Notes: generated by a model from the sequence alone, not told the origin. A stretch of DNA of 64,000 nt from Stutzerimonas stutzeri (GCF_018138085.1 NZ_CP073105.1:434001-498000); one strand, 5' to 3'. Shown: positions 18,469 through 28,253, counted from the first letter of the stretch. Numbers and translations: made by a program.

Positions 18469-18569
18469 GCGAATCACCTGTTTTCTGAGCGGCTGGCAGT
18501 GTAGCACGGCCGCACGGCAGCCCTTTTCCGCGCGTCGTGCCCGTTTGGGTGCACGGGGTGATCTTGATC

Positions 18570-18586
18570 GGCACCAAGCTGGTGCA
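18570..18586. promoter_or_regulatory. NtrC-type enhancer site upstream of glnK
   Basis: GGCACC-AAGCT-GGTGCA is a near-perfect dyad matching the NtrC consensus (GCACC-N5-GGTGC). It lies about 75 bp upstream of the sigma-54 promoter, a normal enhancer distance. It implies activation of glnK-amtB by phosphorylated NtrC during nitrogen limitation. Confidence 0.75.
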
Positions 18587-18660
18587 TCGCTTGGTCGCTT
18601 CGCCCCATGCATCAGCCGCGACAGCCCGGCGCACCGCGCAAAATCGGATGCTCGCTGGAA

Positions 18661-18678
18661 TTGGCATCGATTCTGCTT
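18661..18678 (+). promoter_or_regulatory. Sigma-54 promoter of glnK-amtB1
   Basis: TTGGCATCGATTCTGCTT contains the -24 GG and -12 GC separated by exactly 10 bp, as RpoN promoters require. TGGCA matches the -24 element and TGC the -12 core. The start codon is about 190 bp downstream, implying a long leader. The rest of the 397-bp ubiK-glnK gap holds no gene. Confidence 0.7.
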
Positions 18679-18850
18679 GGCTCATCGTGACGCATGCATC
18701 GACAGGTTGCGGTGCATAGGCGATTCGGGACGTTTCGTCGGATTGGTTGATGGTGTCGGAAGGTCGCTCCGCTACGTCGGCGCGTTACAAGAGCCAGACA
18801 CTGCGCTTAGACTTGAGCCGGGTTCGTACTTCTGGGGCAAGTCCACCTAA

Positions 18851-19204
<354 letters not shown>

Positions 19205-19325
19205 CGGCCCGGCGCGTAGCGATCTGACGAGTCGGCGGTAACGCCCTACTCGCCACGCGCCACCGAACGTTTGCGATTGCCTGCCTGGCAGGCCTACGAA
19301 CCCCCCACGCCCCAGGAGTAAAACC

Positions 19326-20642
19326 ATGACTCTGCGAAAATTCGCAGGGCTAGGAGCCCTTTTGTCTCTGATTTGCCCCGGCATCGCCATGGCGCAGGAG
19401 GCAACGCTTGATTCCGGCGATACGGCATGGATGCTCACAGCCACTGCGCTGGTGTTGTTCATGACGATTCCAGGCCTGGCGCTGTTCTACGGCGGCATGG
19501 TCCGTTCGAAGAACATCCTCTCGGTGATGATGCAGTGCTTCGCCATTACCGGCCTGATGAGCATCCTCTGGATGGTCTACGGCTACAGCCTGGCCTTCGA
19601 CACGGCGGGGATGGAAGCCGGCGTCACCAACCTCAACTCCTTCGTCGGCGGTCTCGGGCGTGCCTTCCTCAGCGGCCTGACGCCAGACAGCCTGACCGGC
19701 AGCGTGCCGGAGAGCGTCTTCATCACCTTCCAGATGACCTTCGCCATCATCACCCCGGCGTTGATCGTCGGTGCCTTCGCCGAGCGCATGAAATTCTCCG
19801 CGATGCTGGTGTTCATGGGCGTCTGGTTCACCCTGGTCTATGCGCCCATCGCACATATGGTCTGGGGCGGCGACGGCGGTCTGCTGTGGGACTGGGGCGT
19901 ACTCGACTTCGCCGGCGGCACCGTGGTGCACATCAATGCCGGTATCGCCGGGCTGGTGGCGTGCATCGTGCTCGGCAAGCGCAAGGGCTTTCCGACAACA
20001 CCGATGGCACCGCATAACCTCGGGCTGACCCTGGTCGGCGCTGCCATGCTCTGGATCGGCTGGTTCGGCTTCAACGCCGGTTCTTCGCTGGCCTCCAACG
20101 GCACCGCCGGCATGGCCATGCTGGTGACCCAGATCGCCACCGCGGCCGCCGCGTTGAGCTGGATGTTCGCCGAGTGGATGACCCACGGCAAACCCAGCGC
20201 GCTGGGCATCGCCTCCGGCGTGGTTGCCGGGCTGGTGGCGATCACCCCGGCGGCCGGCACGGTCGGGCCGATGGGAGCGCTCATCATCGGTCTGGTCTCC
20301 GGCGCGATCTGCTTCTTCTGCGCCACCAGCCTCAAACGCAAGCTCGGTTACGACGACTCCCTGGACGCCTTCGGCGTACACGGCGTCGGCGGCATTGTCG
20401 GAGCGCTGCTTACCGGCGTGTTCGCGGCGCCGGCGCTGGGCGGCTTCGGCGAGGTGGAGAATGTCGCCCTGCAGCTGTGGATCCAGTTCAAAGGCGTGCT
20501 CTTCACGGTCGTGTACACCGCCATTGTGACCTTCGTGATTCTCAAGGTGATCGATGCGGTGATGGGCCTGCGGGTCAGCGAAGAGGAAGAAACCATCGGC
20601 CTCGACCTCAGCCTGCACAACGAGCGCGGCTACAACCTGTAA
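19326..20642 (+). CDS. amtB: Ammonium transporter AmtB (first copy)
   Basis: A 438-residue inner-membrane channel. A cleavable signal peptide is visible (MTLRKFAGLGALLSLICPGIAMA, cleavage near residue 23), as in E. coli AmtB, followed by 11 transmembrane helices. The twin-His pore residues lie in VVHINAGIAG and GVHGVGGIVG, and the gate region includes ITFQMTFAIITPALIVGAFAERMKFS. The C-terminal tail MGLRVSEEEETIGLDLSLHNERGYNL is the GlnK-contact segment. AGGAG precedes the ATG. The glnK-amtB gap contains the palindrome GCCTGCCTGGCAGGC (19279-19293), possibly an mRNA processing or attenuation structure. Confidence 0.95.
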   Translation: MTLRKFAGLGALLSLICPGIAMAQEATLDSGDTAWMLTATALVLFMTIPGLALFYGGMVRSKNILSVMMQCFAITGLMSILWMVYGYSLAFDTAGMEAGVTNLNSFVGGLGRAFLSGLTPDSLTGSVPESVFITFQMTFAIITPALIVGAFAERMKFSAMLVFMGVWFTLVYAPIAHMVWGGDGGLLWDWGVLDFAGGTVVHINAGIAGLVACIVLGKRKGFPTTPMAPHNLGLTLVGAAMLWIGWFGFNAGSSLASNGTAGMAMLVTQIATAAAALSWMFAEWMTHGKPSALGIASGVVAGLVAITPAAGTVGPMGALIIGLVSGAICFFCATSLKRKLGYDDSLDAFGVHGVGGIVGALLTGVFAAPALGGFGEVENVALQLWIQFKGVLFTVVYTAIVTFVILKVIDAVMGLRVSEEEETIGLDLSLHNERGYNL

Positions 20643-20654
20643 GCACACGGAGTG

Positions 20655-20677
20655 CGCCCGGAGCCAACCCGGGCGCC
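20655..20677 (+). other. Intercistronic stem-loop between amtB1 and amtB2
   Basis: GCGCCCGG (20655-20662) pairs perfectly with CCGGGCGC (20670-20677) over a 7-nt loop. No T-run follows, so it is more likely an RNA-stability or attenuation hairpin than a full terminator. It could lower amtB2 expression relative to amtB1. Confidence 0.45.
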
Positions 20678-20722
20678 TTAACCGAACGGCGTCACAAGGC
20701 GCCACGGAAAAGGTGATAACAA

Positions 20723-21976
20723 ATGGATAGCACAGCACTGATACCCGTTCAGTACGGACTCGATACCTTCTACTTCCTCATCTGCGGCGCGCTGGTGATG
20801 TGGATGGCGGCCGGATTCTCGATGCTCGAGGCGGGGCTGGTTCGCGCCAAGAACACCGCCGAGATCCTGACCAAGAACATCGTGCTCTACGCGCTGGCTT
20901 CGATCATGTACCTGCTGATCGGCTACTACATCATGTACTCGAGCCCGGAAGGCGGCATCCTGCCGAGCCTGGGCTTTCTGATCGGCGATGAGCATGCGGT
21001 GGACGTGGTCGCCGCCGGTGGCGAAGGCGCGCCTTACTATTCGACCCGTGCCGATTTCTTCTTCCAGGTGGTGTTCGCCGCAACCTGTATGTCGGTGGTA
21101 TCCGGTGCCGTGGCCGAGCGGATGAAACTGTGGGCCTTCATCGTCTTCGCGGTAGTGATGACCGGTGTCATCTATCCGGTGCAGGGTTTCTGGAAATGGG
21201 GTGGCGGCTTCCTCGACGCGGCTGGTTTCCTCGATTTCGCCGGCTCCGGCCTGGTGCACATGGCGGGCGCTTCGGCTGCTCTGGCTGGCGTACTGCTACT
21301 TGGCCCGCGCAAGGGCAAGTACGGTCCGAACGGTCAGATCAACGCGATTCCTGGCGCCAACCTGCCACTGGCCACCCTCGGTGCGTTCATCCTGTGGATG
21401 GGCTGGTTCGGCTTCAACGGCGGCTCGCAGTTGAAGATGAGCACCATCGAGGACGCCAATGCGGTCGCTCAGGTGTTCACTAACACCAATATGGCAGCCG
21501 CCGGCGGCTTGGTCGCGGCGCTAATCACGGCGCGCCTGCTGTTCGGCAAGTCCGACCTGACCATGGTGCTCAACGGTGCATTGGCCGGCCTGGTGGCGAT
21601 TACCGCCGAGCCGCTGACGCCGAGCGCTCTGCAGTCCGTGCTGATCGGCGGCGTCGGTGGTGTGCTGGTGGTGTTCAGCATCCTCGCCCTGGACAAGCTC
21701 AAGCTCGATGACCCGGTTGGTGCCATTTCGGTGCACGGTGTGGTCGGCATGTGGGGATTGCTGGCGGTGCCGCTGACCAATGCCGAGGCCAGCTTCGGTG
21801 CACAGCTGCTGGGCCTAGTTTCGATCTTCGCCTGGGTGTTCATCGCCAGCTTGATCGTCTGGGGCATTATCAAGGCGGTGATGGGCCTGCGCGTCAGCGA
21901 AGAGGAAGAATACGAGGGTGTCGATGTGGTCGAGTGTGGCCTGGAAGCCTACCCGGAATTCACCAGCAAGCGCTGA
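20723..21976 (+). CDS. Ammonium transporter (second, divergent AmtB copy)
   Basis: A 417-residue Amt-family channel. It begins MDSTALIPVQYGLDTFYFLICGALVMWMAAGFSMLEAGLVRAKN and so lacks the signal peptide of its upstream paralogue. It has an extra loop (YSSPEGGILPSLGFLIGDEHAVDVVAAGGEGAPYY) between early helices. The twin His residues are kept (GLVHMAGAS and SVHGVVGMWG), as is a C-terminal MGLRVSEEEEYEG tail for GlnK contact. It is clearly not a recent duplicate of the first copy. It follows amtB1 after 80 bp and ends at a strong terminator, so it belongs to the glnK operon. A glnK-amtB1-amtB2 arrangement is known in P. stutzeri. Confidence 0.93.
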   Translation: MDSTALIPVQYGLDTFYFLICGALVMWMAAGFSMLEAGLVRAKNTAEILTKNIVLYALASIMYLLIGYYIMYSSPEGGILPSLGFLIGDEHAVDVVAAGGEGAPYYSTRADFFFQVVFAATCMSVVSGAVAERMKLWAFIVFAVVMTGVIYPVQGFWKWGGGFLDAAGFLDFAGSGLVHMAGASAALAGVLLLGPRKGKYGPNGQINAIPGANLPLATLGAFILWMGWFGFNGGSQLKMSTIEDANAVAQVFTNTNMAAAGGLVAALITARLLFGKSDLTMVLNGALAGLVAITAEPLTPSALQSVLIGGVGGVLVVFSILALDKLKLDDPVGAISVHGVVGMWGLLAVPLTNAEASFGAQLLGLVSIFAWVFIASLIVWGIIKAVMGLRVSEEEEYEGVDVVECGLEAYPEFTSKR

Positions 21977-21993
21977 GCCTTCCGGACTATGAC

Positions 21994-22024
21994 AAGGGCG
22001 CCTCCGGGCGCCCTTTGTTTTTTC
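21994..22024 (+). terminator. Intrinsic terminator of the glnK-amtB operon
   Basis: The stem AAGGGCGCC/GGCGCCCTT (21994-22002 with 22007-22015) has a 4-nt loop and is followed by TGTTTTTT. It sits 18 bp past the amtB2 stop. Confidence 0.9.
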
Positions 22025-22074
22025 TGCCGCCGCGCTAGAATGCGCCCGTTCAGGTGTTCGCGGGAGAATCCGGC

Positions 22075-22500
22075 ATGTGGCAACAGACGCTGATCACGCT
22101 GCGACCGAAGCCGCGAGGCTTTCACCTGATTACCGACGAGCTGTTGGCTCAATTACCGGAACTGCATCAGTGCCGGGTCGGTCTGTTACACCTGTGGCTG
22201 CGTCATACCTCGGCCTCGTTGACCGTCAACGAAAATGCCGACGGCGCGGTACGGCGTGATTTCGAGCGATTCTTCAACCGCCTGGTGCCGCAAGGCCAGG
22301 CGGGTTACGAACATGACTACGAAGGGCCGGACGATCTGCCGGCGCATTTCAAGGCGAGTCTGCTCGGCTGTCAGCTGAGTGTGCCAGTCAACGAGGGGCG
22401 ACTGGCACTGGGAACCTGGCAGGGTATCTACCTGGGTGAGCATCGCGACCAGGGAGGTTCCAGGCAGGTGCTTGTGACGTTGCATGGAATGGCGAGTTGA
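22075..22500 (+). CDS. YjbQ family (UPF0047) protein
   Basis: A 141-residue protein of the UPF0047/YjbQ family. The conserved core is [32 protein letters not shown], then [21 protein letters not shown] and [29 protein letters not shown]. Family members form trimers with a His-rich metal site, and some show weak thiamin-phosphate synthase activity; the physiological role is unknown. The ATG at 22075 has GGGAG upstream and is preferred to an in-frame start at 22054. It lies between the amtB2 terminator and sutA, as in P. aeruginosa. Confidence 0.9.
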   Translation: MWQQTLITLRPKPRGFHLITDELLAQLPELHQCRVGLLHLWLRHTSASLTVNENADGAVRRDFERFFNRLVPQGQAGYEHDYEGPDDLPAHFKASLLGCQLSVPVNEGRLALGTWQGIYLGEHRDQGGSRQVLVTLHGMAS

Positions 22501-22574
22501 ATTTCTTTTGGCGATAGGCGAACAGGCACATCGCTGGGCTATAACTTCCGCTTTGGCATGGTACGAGGTTGAAC

Positions 22575-22913
22575 ATGAGTGACGAAGAATTAGAACAAGA
22601 CGATCTGGACGTGAACGACGAGGAGGACGACGAGGAGCTGGCGCCGGCCGACGAGGGTGATGCCGACAACAGCGCCGACGACGAAAGCACCGACAGCGAT
22701 CGTGCGACTCCGACGAGCAAGAAGGCCAAGGCCAAGTCTGTGGTCGTCGAAGAGCTGCCGAGCCTGGAAGCCAAGCAGAAGGAGCGCGAGGAGCTGGCGC
22801 GTGCGATGGAAGAATTTCTCGCACGTGGTGGCCGGGTGCAGGAAGTCGAGCCCAACGTCGTGGCCGACCCGCCGAAGAAGCCGGACAGCAAGTACGGCAG
22901 CCGCCCGATCTAA
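22575..22913 (+). CDS. sutA: Transcriptional regulator SutA (RNA polymerase-binding)
   Basis: A 112-residue protein. The N-terminal half is an intrinsically disordered Asp/Glu stretch (about residues 2-45). A Lys-rich patch and a short helix (LEAKQKEREELARAMEEFLARGG) follow. The invariant C-terminal tail VQEVEPNVVADPPKKPDSKYGSRPI is diagnostic. In P. aeruginosa SutA binds RNA polymerase and boosts rRNA and housekeeping transcription during slow growth. GAGG lies 6 bp before the ATG; a TTG two codons earlier is less likely. It is convergent with yigB across a 15-bp-stem hairpin. Confidence 0.92.
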   Translation: MSDEELEQDDLDVNDEEDDEELAPADEGDADNSADDESTDSDRATPTSKKAKAKSVVVEELPSLEAKQKEREELARAMEEFLARGGRVQEVEPNVVADPPKKPDSKYGSRPI

Positions 22914-23018
22914 TCGGCTAAGCCGTAAAACGCTTGGCGTTGGAAGGCTAGAGGTTGGAAAGCTGGAAGGCTGACCGACGAGCGCTTCTGCGCAGCGCCG
23001 AGCCAGGTAAGCGGTCAT

Positions 23019-23058
23019 TGCAACAAAGCCCAGTACCGACGTGCTGGGCTTTGTTGCA
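23019..23058. terminator. Long perfect hairpin between convergent sutA and yigB
   Basis: TGCAACAAAGCCCAG (23019-23033) is the exact inverted complement of 23044-23058, a 15-bp stem with a 10-nt loop. The A-rich and T-rich flanks of the stem fit a bidirectional terminator, although no uninterrupted T-run follows. Confidence 0.65.
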
Positions 23059-23076
23059 TCTGGCGCAAGGAGCCGG

Positions 23077-23772
23077 CTAACGCCAGTTGGCGAGCAACGC
23101 GGGCAGCTCGGCCAGGCTGCGCACCTCGGCATCCGGCCGGACATCATGCTCCCAGGGTTTGCCCGCGGGGTTGAACCAGATCGCCCGAACGCCGGCGCGC
23201 TGCGCCCCGCCAATGTCGTCGTCGGGATGATCGCCTATGTGTACGGCATGCTCGGCAGCCACGTCAGCACGCATCAGTGCCTCCTGAAATGGCCGCGGAT
23301 CCGGCTTGCCGACACCCAGCTCTTCGGCGCAGAGCGTGAACTGGAAATAGTCGGCCAGGCCCAGGCGGCGAACATCGGCGTTGCCGTTGGTCAGGACCCC
23401 GAGCATGTAGTGGTTGGCCAGGTGCTCCAGCGTCGGATGCACGTCGGGGAACAGGTCGATGGCGTGCCGCGCTTCGAGAAACACCTCGAACGCCTGGTCG
23501 GCGATAGCCTGCGCCTCGTTTGGCGAATAGCCGGCGTCATGCAGCGCATGAAACAGAATGCGCCGCCGCAACTCGCTGATGCGATGCTTGAGGTCCGGTT
23601 CGGATTCGATCAGCAGACGGCGGATCGCCGCCAACGATTCGATTGGGAAACCGCCCAGGCGTGGTGCGTGCTGGCCGAGCCAATCACGCAGACGGGTCTC
23701 CGCGCTCTGGATGACCGGGCCGACATCCCACAGGGTATCGTCGAGATCGAAGGTAATCAGCTGAATGCTCAT
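23077..23772 (-). CDS. yigB: HAD-family hydrolase, YigB-like
   Basis: A 231-residue HAD phosphatase. Motif I is FDLDDTLWD with nucleophile and acid/base Asp, motif II LTNGN, motif III the Lys in [10 protein letters not shown], and motif [19 protein letters not shown]. An alpha-helical C1 cap lies between motifs I and II. E. coli YigB dephosphorylates FMN and the riboflavin intermediate 5-amino-6-(5-phosphoribitylamino)uracil; the substrate here is inferred from similarity and from the conserved xerC-yigB gene order. It overlaps the end of xerC by 4 bp (ATGA), so it is translationally coupled. Confidence 0.87.
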   Translation of the reverse strand: MSIQLITFDLDDTLWDVGPVIQSAETRLRDWLGQHAPRLGGFPIESLAAIRRLLIESEPDLKHRISELRRRILFHALHDAGYSPNEAQAIADQAFEVFLEARHAIDLFPDVHPTLEHLANHYMLGVLTNGNADVRRLGLADYFQFTLCAEELGVGKPDPRPFQEALMRADVAAEHAVHIGDHPDDDIGGAQRAGVRAIWFNPAGKPWEHDVRPDAEVRSLAELPALLANWR

Positions 23773-24668
23773 GGCTCGCCGTCCTGTTTGCGCTTGGCTC
23801 GCGGGTGCGCCTGGTCGTAGATCTTCGCCAAGTGCTGAAAGTCCAGGTGGGTGTAGATCTGTGTGGTACCGATGTCGGCATGGCCGAGCAGTTCCTGCAC
23901 CGAGCGTAGGTCCTGCGAGGACTCAAGCAGGTGACTGGCAAAGCTGTGACGGAGCATGTGTGGATGCAGATGTTGGCCGAGCTCGCGGACCCCGGCCTGG
24001 CGAACTCGCAACTGCACCGCGCGGGGGCTGAGACGGCGCCCCTGCTGGCTGACGAACAGCGCATCGTCGGCCGGACGGCTCAGTGCCCGCAATGGTAGCC
24101 AGGCCTGTAACGCCTCTCGAGCCTTGCGGCCGACCGGCAGTACACGCTCCTTGCTGCCCTTGCCAAGGACCCGGACCAACCCGGCTGGCAAATCGAGCTG
24201 CTGCAGGTTCAACCCGACCAGTTCGGCCAGACGCAGCCCGGACGAGTAGAACAGCTCGAGCATGGCCTGATCGCGATGACCGATGAAATCGTCTTCGACG
24301 CCGCCGTCCAGCAACTGCATCGCGCGGTCGGTATCGAGCAGGCGCGGCAGGCGCTTTTCACCTTTCGGTGGTGCGATACCGGCGGCCGGGTCATGGGCGC
24401 AACGGCCTTGCTGGTTCAGGTAGCGGAACAGACCGCGCAACGAGGAGAGCAATCGCGCCAGGCTGCGGCTGGACTGCCCTTGGCGATGGCCCTCGGCGAC
24501 CAACTGACGGACCTGCGCGGCCTTCAGCGATTCCCAGGCGTCGATCCGTTGCCGGCCGCAGAAGGCCAGCACCTTGGTGAGATCGCGGCGATACCCGTCG
24601 AGCGTGTGGGGCGACACCTGGCGCTCATGGCGCAGATGGTCGAGGTAGGTATCCAGATCGGTTTGCAT
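23769..24668 (-). CDS. xerC: Tyrosine recombinase XerC
   Basis: A 299-residue site-specific recombinase that resolves chromosome dimers at dif with XerD. The N-terminal SAM-like core-binding domain (1-95) includes [22 protein letters not shown]. The catalytic residues are visible: Arg in SGLRLAEL, Lys in [10 protein letters not shown], His-x-x-Arg in [14 protein letters not shown], His in [10 protein letters not shown] and Tyr in QIYTHLD. Length fits the family. It lies in the dapF-DUF484-xerC-yigB order found across gammaproteobacteria. A 120-bp gap before it contains repeats and may reduce coupling to DUF484. Confidence 0.96.
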   Translation of the reverse strand: MQTDLDTYLDHLRHERQVSPHTLDGYRRDLTKVLAFCGRQRIDAWESLKAAQVRQLVAEGHRQGQSSRSLARLLSSLRGLFRYLNQQGRCAHDPAAGIAPPKGEKRLPRLLDTDRAMQLLDGGVEDDFIGHRDQAMLELFYSSGLRLAELVGLNLQQLDLPAGLVRVLGKGSKERVLPVGRKAREALQAWLPLRALSRPADDALFVSQQGRRLSPRAVQLRVRQAGVRELGQHLHPHMLRHSFASHLLESSQDLRSVQELLGHADIGTTQIYTHLDFQHLAKIYDQAHPRAKRKQDGEP

Positions 24669-24692
24669 GGGTAAGGCCTCAAGAGCCGATAA

Positions 24693-24788
24693 CAGCGCTG
24701 GAGGCTTGAAAGCTGGACGGGTGAGCGTAGGAGGCGAAAGCTTTACGGTCGTACCGAGAGCGCCCTGGCGCTGTCCAGCCTCCAGCCT
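24693..24788. repeat. Imperfect inverted repeats in the xerC-DUF484 gap
   Basis: GCTGGAGGCT (24697-24706) is mirrored by AGCCTCCAGC (24777-24786). The sequence is rich in GCTGGA, GGCTTGAA and CCTTCAG words. It resembles a degenerate form of the GAAGCCT array near hemC and of the sequence at 22938-22972. It interrupts an otherwise tightly packed operon. Confidence 0.5.
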
Positions 24789-25484
24789 TCAGCGTACCGA
24801 GCGCAGCGGCGTGGAGTAATTCGGCAGAACCCGCGTCAGCACCTCGGCGATGTAGCTGAGGAACAGCGTGCCCAACGAACTCTTGTAGTGTTGCGGATCC
24901 TGGCTGCCGATCGCGAGGATGCCTTGCTGCTGGTTGAGCGCAACGACCGCGGCCGAGCCAATGCCGCTGCTGTCTTCTTCACCGAACAGGAACGTCAGCT
25001 CATGCGGGCGGAGCACGCCGCAAACGGTCTTGCCGCTGCCGAGCAGGCCACCGATCGCCTGCTGCGCTTCGGCAGCCGTAACGCTACGGCCAACCGGCAA
25101 CGGGGTTTCGCTGAACAGGATCAGGCTGACGTAGGGCACCTGGAATTCATGCCGCAGGCTTTCGTCCACCGCGCCGATGACCTCTTCCAGGCTGTTGGCA
25201 TCGAGCAGATCGAGCACCAGGCGACGGGTCTTGTCGAAGAGCCGGTCGTTGTCGCGGGCGACGTCCATCAGCTGCGCCAGCCGGTGGCGCATTTCGATGT
25301 TGCGCTCGCGCAGCAGCTTGACCTGGCGCTCGACCAGCGACACGGCGCCACCGGGCAAATGCGGGATGCGCAGTTCGGGAATCAATTCATCGTGATCGAC
25401 AAAGAATTCCGGGTGGGCGCGCAGGTAGGCCGCGACGGTTTCGGCGTCCGGCAACTGCGGCTTGTCCTGGTTCTGCTCGGTCAT
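24789..25484 (-). CDS. DUF484 family GAF-like protein
   Basis: A 231-residue protein. The N-terminal segment [50 protein letters not shown] is the DUF484 signature and is followed by a coiled coil (about residues 55-85). The rest is a GAF-like domain ([19 protein letters not shown] to the C-terminus). The function is unknown, but the gene is consistently placed between dapF and xerC in gammaproteobacteria. It overlaps the dapF stop by 4 bp (ATGA). An in-frame extension to 25556 lies inside dapF and was not used. Confidence 0.88.
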   Translation of the reverse strand: MTEQNQDKPQLPDAETVAAYLRAHPEFFVDHDELIPELRIPHLPGGAVSLVERQVKLLRERNIEMRHRLAQLMDVARDNDRLFDKTRRLVLDLLDANSLEEVIGAVDESLRHEFQVPYVSLILFSETPLPVGRSVTAAEAQQAIGGLLGSGKTVCGVLRPHELTFLFGEEDSSGIGSAAVVALNQQQGILAIGSQDPQHYKSSLGTLFLSYIAEVLTRVLPNYSTPLRSVR

Positions 25485-26311
25485 AGGCGAACTTGTCCTT
25501 CGAAAACGCGAACGGCGGGGCCGGTCATCATAACCGGCTGTCCCGGACCTGCCCATTCGAAGGACAGACGGCCGCCGGGCAGATCGATCTGTACGGGCGA
25601 GTCCATCCAGCCCTGGCGTATCGCAGCCACGGCGGCGGCACAGGCACCGGTGCCGCAGGCCTGGGTTTCGCCAGCGCCACGTTCCCAGACGCGGAGTTTC
25701 GCGTGCTGGCGGTCGACGACCTGCAGAAAGCCGGCGTTGACTCGCTGCGGGAAGCGCGGGTGATGCTCGATCTTCGGCCCCAGCTCATGCACCGGCGCGG
25801 TGTTGACGTCGTCGACGCGCAGCACGGCGTGCGGATTGCCCATCGATAGCGCGGCGATTTCCAGTTGCTGACCGTCGACATCCAGCGGATAGCTCAGGGC
25901 TTCGCCTTCGGCCTGGAAGGGAATATCGGCCGGTACCAGGCGTGGCGGGCCCATGTCGACGCTGATCTGCCCGTCGGGGCGAATATCCAGCTCGATGATG
26001 CCGCCCTTGGTCTCGACGCGAATCTGCCGCTTCATGGTCAGACGCTTGTCGAGCACGAAGCGCGCGAAGCAGCGCGCGCCATTGCCGCATTGCTCCACCT
26101 CCGAGCCATCGGAGTTGAAGATGCGGTAGCGGAAATCGACGTCGGGGTCATGCGGCGGCTCGACCAGCAACAGCTGATCGAAGCCCACGCCCGTGTGCCG
26201 ATCACCCCATTGCTTGGCGTGCTTGGGCTGGATATGCGCGTGCTGGCTGATCAGGTCGATGACCATGAAATCGTTGCCCAGGCCATGCATCTTGGTAAAA
26301 CGCAAAAGCAT
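25481..26311 (-). CDS. dapF: Diaminopimelate epimerase
   Basis: A 276-residue PLP-independent epimerase converting LL- to meso-diaminopimelate for lysine and peptidoglycan. It starts [19 protein letters not shown]. The two catalytic cysteines are Cys75 in [17 protein letters not shown] and Cys219 in [10 protein letters not shown]. It lies 10 bp behind lysA, which consumes its product, and overlaps DUF484 by 4 bp. The ATG at 26311 is chosen because the extension to 26422 lies in the end of lysA. Confidence 0.97.
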   Translation of the reverse strand: MLLRFTKMHGLGNDFMVIDLISQHAHIQPKHAKQWGDRHTGVGFDQLLLVEPPHDPDVDFRYRIFNSDGSEVEQCGNGARCFARFVLDKRLTMKRQIRVETKGGIIELDIRPDGQISVDMGPPRLVPADIPFQAEGEALSYPLDVDGQQLEIAALSMGNPHAVLRVDDVNTAPVHELGPKIEHHPRFPQRVNAGFLQVVDRQHAKLRVWERGAGETQACGTGACAAAVAAIRQGWMDSPVQIDLPGGRLSFEWAGPGQPVMMTGPAVRVFEGQVRL

Positions 26312-26321
26312 CGTCGTGGCC

Positions 26322-27569
26322 TCAGGCAGGCAGCAGGCTTTCGCCAGCGTATAGCTCCTGCACGCTTTCGCGGCGGCGCACTTCGTAGGCGTCTTCCCCG
26401 TCCACCAGCACCTCGGCGGCACGGCCGCGGGTGTTGTAGTTCGAACTCATGACGAAGCCATAGGCGCCCGCCGAGCGAACGGCCAGCAGATCGCCCTCGG
26501 CAAGGACCAGCGGGCGCTCCTTGGCGAGGAAATCACCGGTCTCGCAGATCGGGCCGACGATGTCGTAGTGACGTGCTTCGCCATCGCGCGGCTGCACGGG
26601 TATCACGTCCATCCAGGCCTGGTACAACGCCGGGCGGATCAGGTCGTTCATCGCCGCATCGACGATGGCGAAGTCCTTGTGCTCGGTGTGCTTGAGGTAT
26701 TCCACGCGGGTCAGCAGCACGCCGGCGTTGGCGACGATCGAGCGTCCGGGTTCGAACACCAGTGCCAGATCGCGCCCATCGATACGTTTGCGTACCGCCT
26801 GAATATAGTCGCCGGCCAACGGCGGTTGCTCCTCGCGATAGCGCACGCCGAGCCCGCCACCCAGATCCAGATGCTGGATGCGAATGCCGCGTACGGCCAG
26901 GCGGTCGATCAGCGCCAGCAGGCGATCGAGCGCGTCGAGGAACGGCGGCAGGGTGGTCAGTTGCGAGCCGATATGGCAATCGACGCCGATCACTTCGATA
27001 TGGCTCAGCTCGTGAGCGCGGCCATAGACCGCGTCAGCGTTGGCAATGGCGATACCGAACTTGTTTTCCTTGAGCCCGGTGGAGATGTACGGGTGGGTGC
27101 CGGCATCCACATCCGGGTTGACCCGCAGCGACACCGGCGCCATCACGCCGAGTTCGGCGGCGACCTGCTGCAGCCGCTCGAGCTCCTCGGTGGATTCGAC
27201 GTTGAAACAATGCACGCCGACTTCCAGTGCCCGGCGCATGTCGTCACGGCTCTTGCCCACGCCGGAAAAGACGATGCGATCCGGTTGGCCGCCGGCAGCG
27301 AGGACGCGCTCCAGCTCGCCAATGGAGACGATATCGAACCCGGCGCCCAGGCGCGCCAGCACATTCAGCACGCCGAGGTTGGAGTTTGCCTTCACGGCAA
27401 AGCAGACCAGGTGCGGCATGCCTTTCAGGGCATCGGCGTAGGCGTGATATTGCGCCTCGATATGGGCGCGCGAATAGACGTAGGTGGGGGTGCCGAAGCG
27501 TTGCGCGAGAGCGGGCAGCGCCACGCCCTCCGCGAAGAGTTGACCGTCGCGGTACGAGAAGGCCTCCAT
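26322..27569 (-). CDS. lysA: Diaminopimelate decarboxylase
   Basis: A 415-residue fold-III PLP enzyme that makes L-lysine from meso-diaminopimelate. Lys60 in CFAVKANSN is the PLP lysine. HIGSQ, the phosphate-binding [12 protein letters not shown] and [11 protein letters not shown] are present, as is the active-site Cys in [10 protein letters not shown]. The ATG at 27569 has a strong AAAGGAGG 6 bp upstream; the frame runs open to 27767 but that region is the lptM gene and its leader. It is the second gene of lptM-lysA-dapF-DUF484-xerC-yigB. Confidence 0.97.
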   Translation of the reverse strand: MEAFSYRDGQLFAEGVALPALAQRFGTPTYVYSRAHIEAQYHAYADALKGMPHLVCFAVKANSNLGVLNVLARLGAGFDIVSIGELERVLAAGGQPDRIVFSGVGKSRDDMRRALEVGVHCFNVESTEELERLQQVAAELGVMAPVSLRVNPDVDAGTHPYISTGLKENKFGIAIANADAVYGRAHELSHIEVIGVDCHIGSQLTTLPPFLDALDRLLALIDRLAVRGIRIQHLDLGGGLGVRYREEQPPLAGDYIQAVRKRIDGRDLALVFEPGRSIVANAGVLLTRVEYLKHTEHKDFAIVDAAMNDLIRPALYQAWMDVIPVQPRDGEARHYDIVGPICETGDFLAKERPLVLAEGDLLAVRSAGAYGFVMSSNYNTRGRAAEVLVDGEDAYEVRRRESVQELYAGESLLPA

Positions 27570-27580
27570 AAATGCCTCCT

Positions 27581-27721
27581 TTACAGTTCGAATCGGTCTT
27601 TGGAACGCTCTTTGGCAGTAGCCGTGTCGTCCGGGTGATAAAGCGGGCCTTTCTGGCCGCAGCCGCCGAGTGCGGAAGCGAGAACCGCGAGTGCGATGAA
27701 TGGAAGCAATAGGCGCTTCAT
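27581..27721 (-). CDS. lptM: LptM (YifL/LppL) small lipoprotein
   Basis: A 46-residue lipoprotein. The signal [21 protein letters not shown] ends with lipobox LGGC (Cys21), followed by the family-specific [11 protein letters not shown]. In E. coli LptM helps disulfide maturation of the LptDE translocon; in Pseudomonas the gene is called lppL. AAGGA precedes the ATG. It lies 11 bp upstream of lysA on the same strand and is divergent from cyaY, also as in P. aeruginosa. Confidence 0.9.
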   Translation of the reverse strand: MKRLLLPFIALAVLASALGGCGQKGPLYHPDDTATAKERSKDRFEL

Positions 27722-27920
27722 TGGGGAGCAATCCTTGGAAAATCGATGGCCGGAGTATACCCAGCACCCACCGGATTGCCTATGTGGGCGCGCTCGCCGG
27801 CAGACATATCGCGCGCCGTCCGGGCCTGCGCTCGCTAGACGCGGCGATGGCCTGCTAAGCTCGTCGGGATCGTCGGTGGCCGGGTGCCGCCGTACAACCC
27901 GTACCGAAGGAAACCGATTC

Positions 27921-28253
27921 ATGAGTTTGAGCGAAGCCCGCTTCCACGATCTAGTCGACGCCGTTCAGGAAGAAGTCGAGGATGTGTTCGATCACAGTGG
28001 CATGGATGTCGATCTGGACAACTCCGGCGGCGTGCTCACCGTGCGTTTCGAGAACGGCACGCAGCTGATCTTCAGCCGCCAACCCCCGCTGCGCCAGCTC
28101 TGGGTGGCGGCGCGCTCGGGTGGCTTCCATTTCGACTATGACGAAGCGTCGTCCTTGTGGATCTGCGACACCAATGACGAGCGCCTCGGGGAATTGCTGA
28201 CCCGGGTCACGCAGGAGCAGGGCGGCGAGGCGCTCGATTTCGAGGAGCTTTGA
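27921..28253 (+). CDS. cyaY: Iron donor protein CyaY (bacterial frataxin)
   Basis: A 110-residue frataxin. The first helix carries the acidic iron-binding ridge ([20 protein letters not shown]). The beta-sheet motif [45 protein letters not shown] is conserved through Q-LWVA. CyaY modulates the IscS/IscU iron-sulfur machinery. The ATG has AAGGA upstream. It is divergent from lptM and is followed by a strong terminator. Confidence 0.96.
   Translation: MSLSEARFHDLVDAVQEEVEDVFDHSGMDVDLDNSGGVLTVRFENGTQLIFSRQPPLRQLWVAARSGGFHFDYDEASSLWICDTNDERLGELLTRVTQEQGGEALDFEEL

Noticed and set aside
19350..20738. 462-residue frame antisense to amtB1
   Set aside because: Rich in His, Glu, Gly and Arg with no fold-like pattern, and fully explained as the reverse of the amtB codon pattern.
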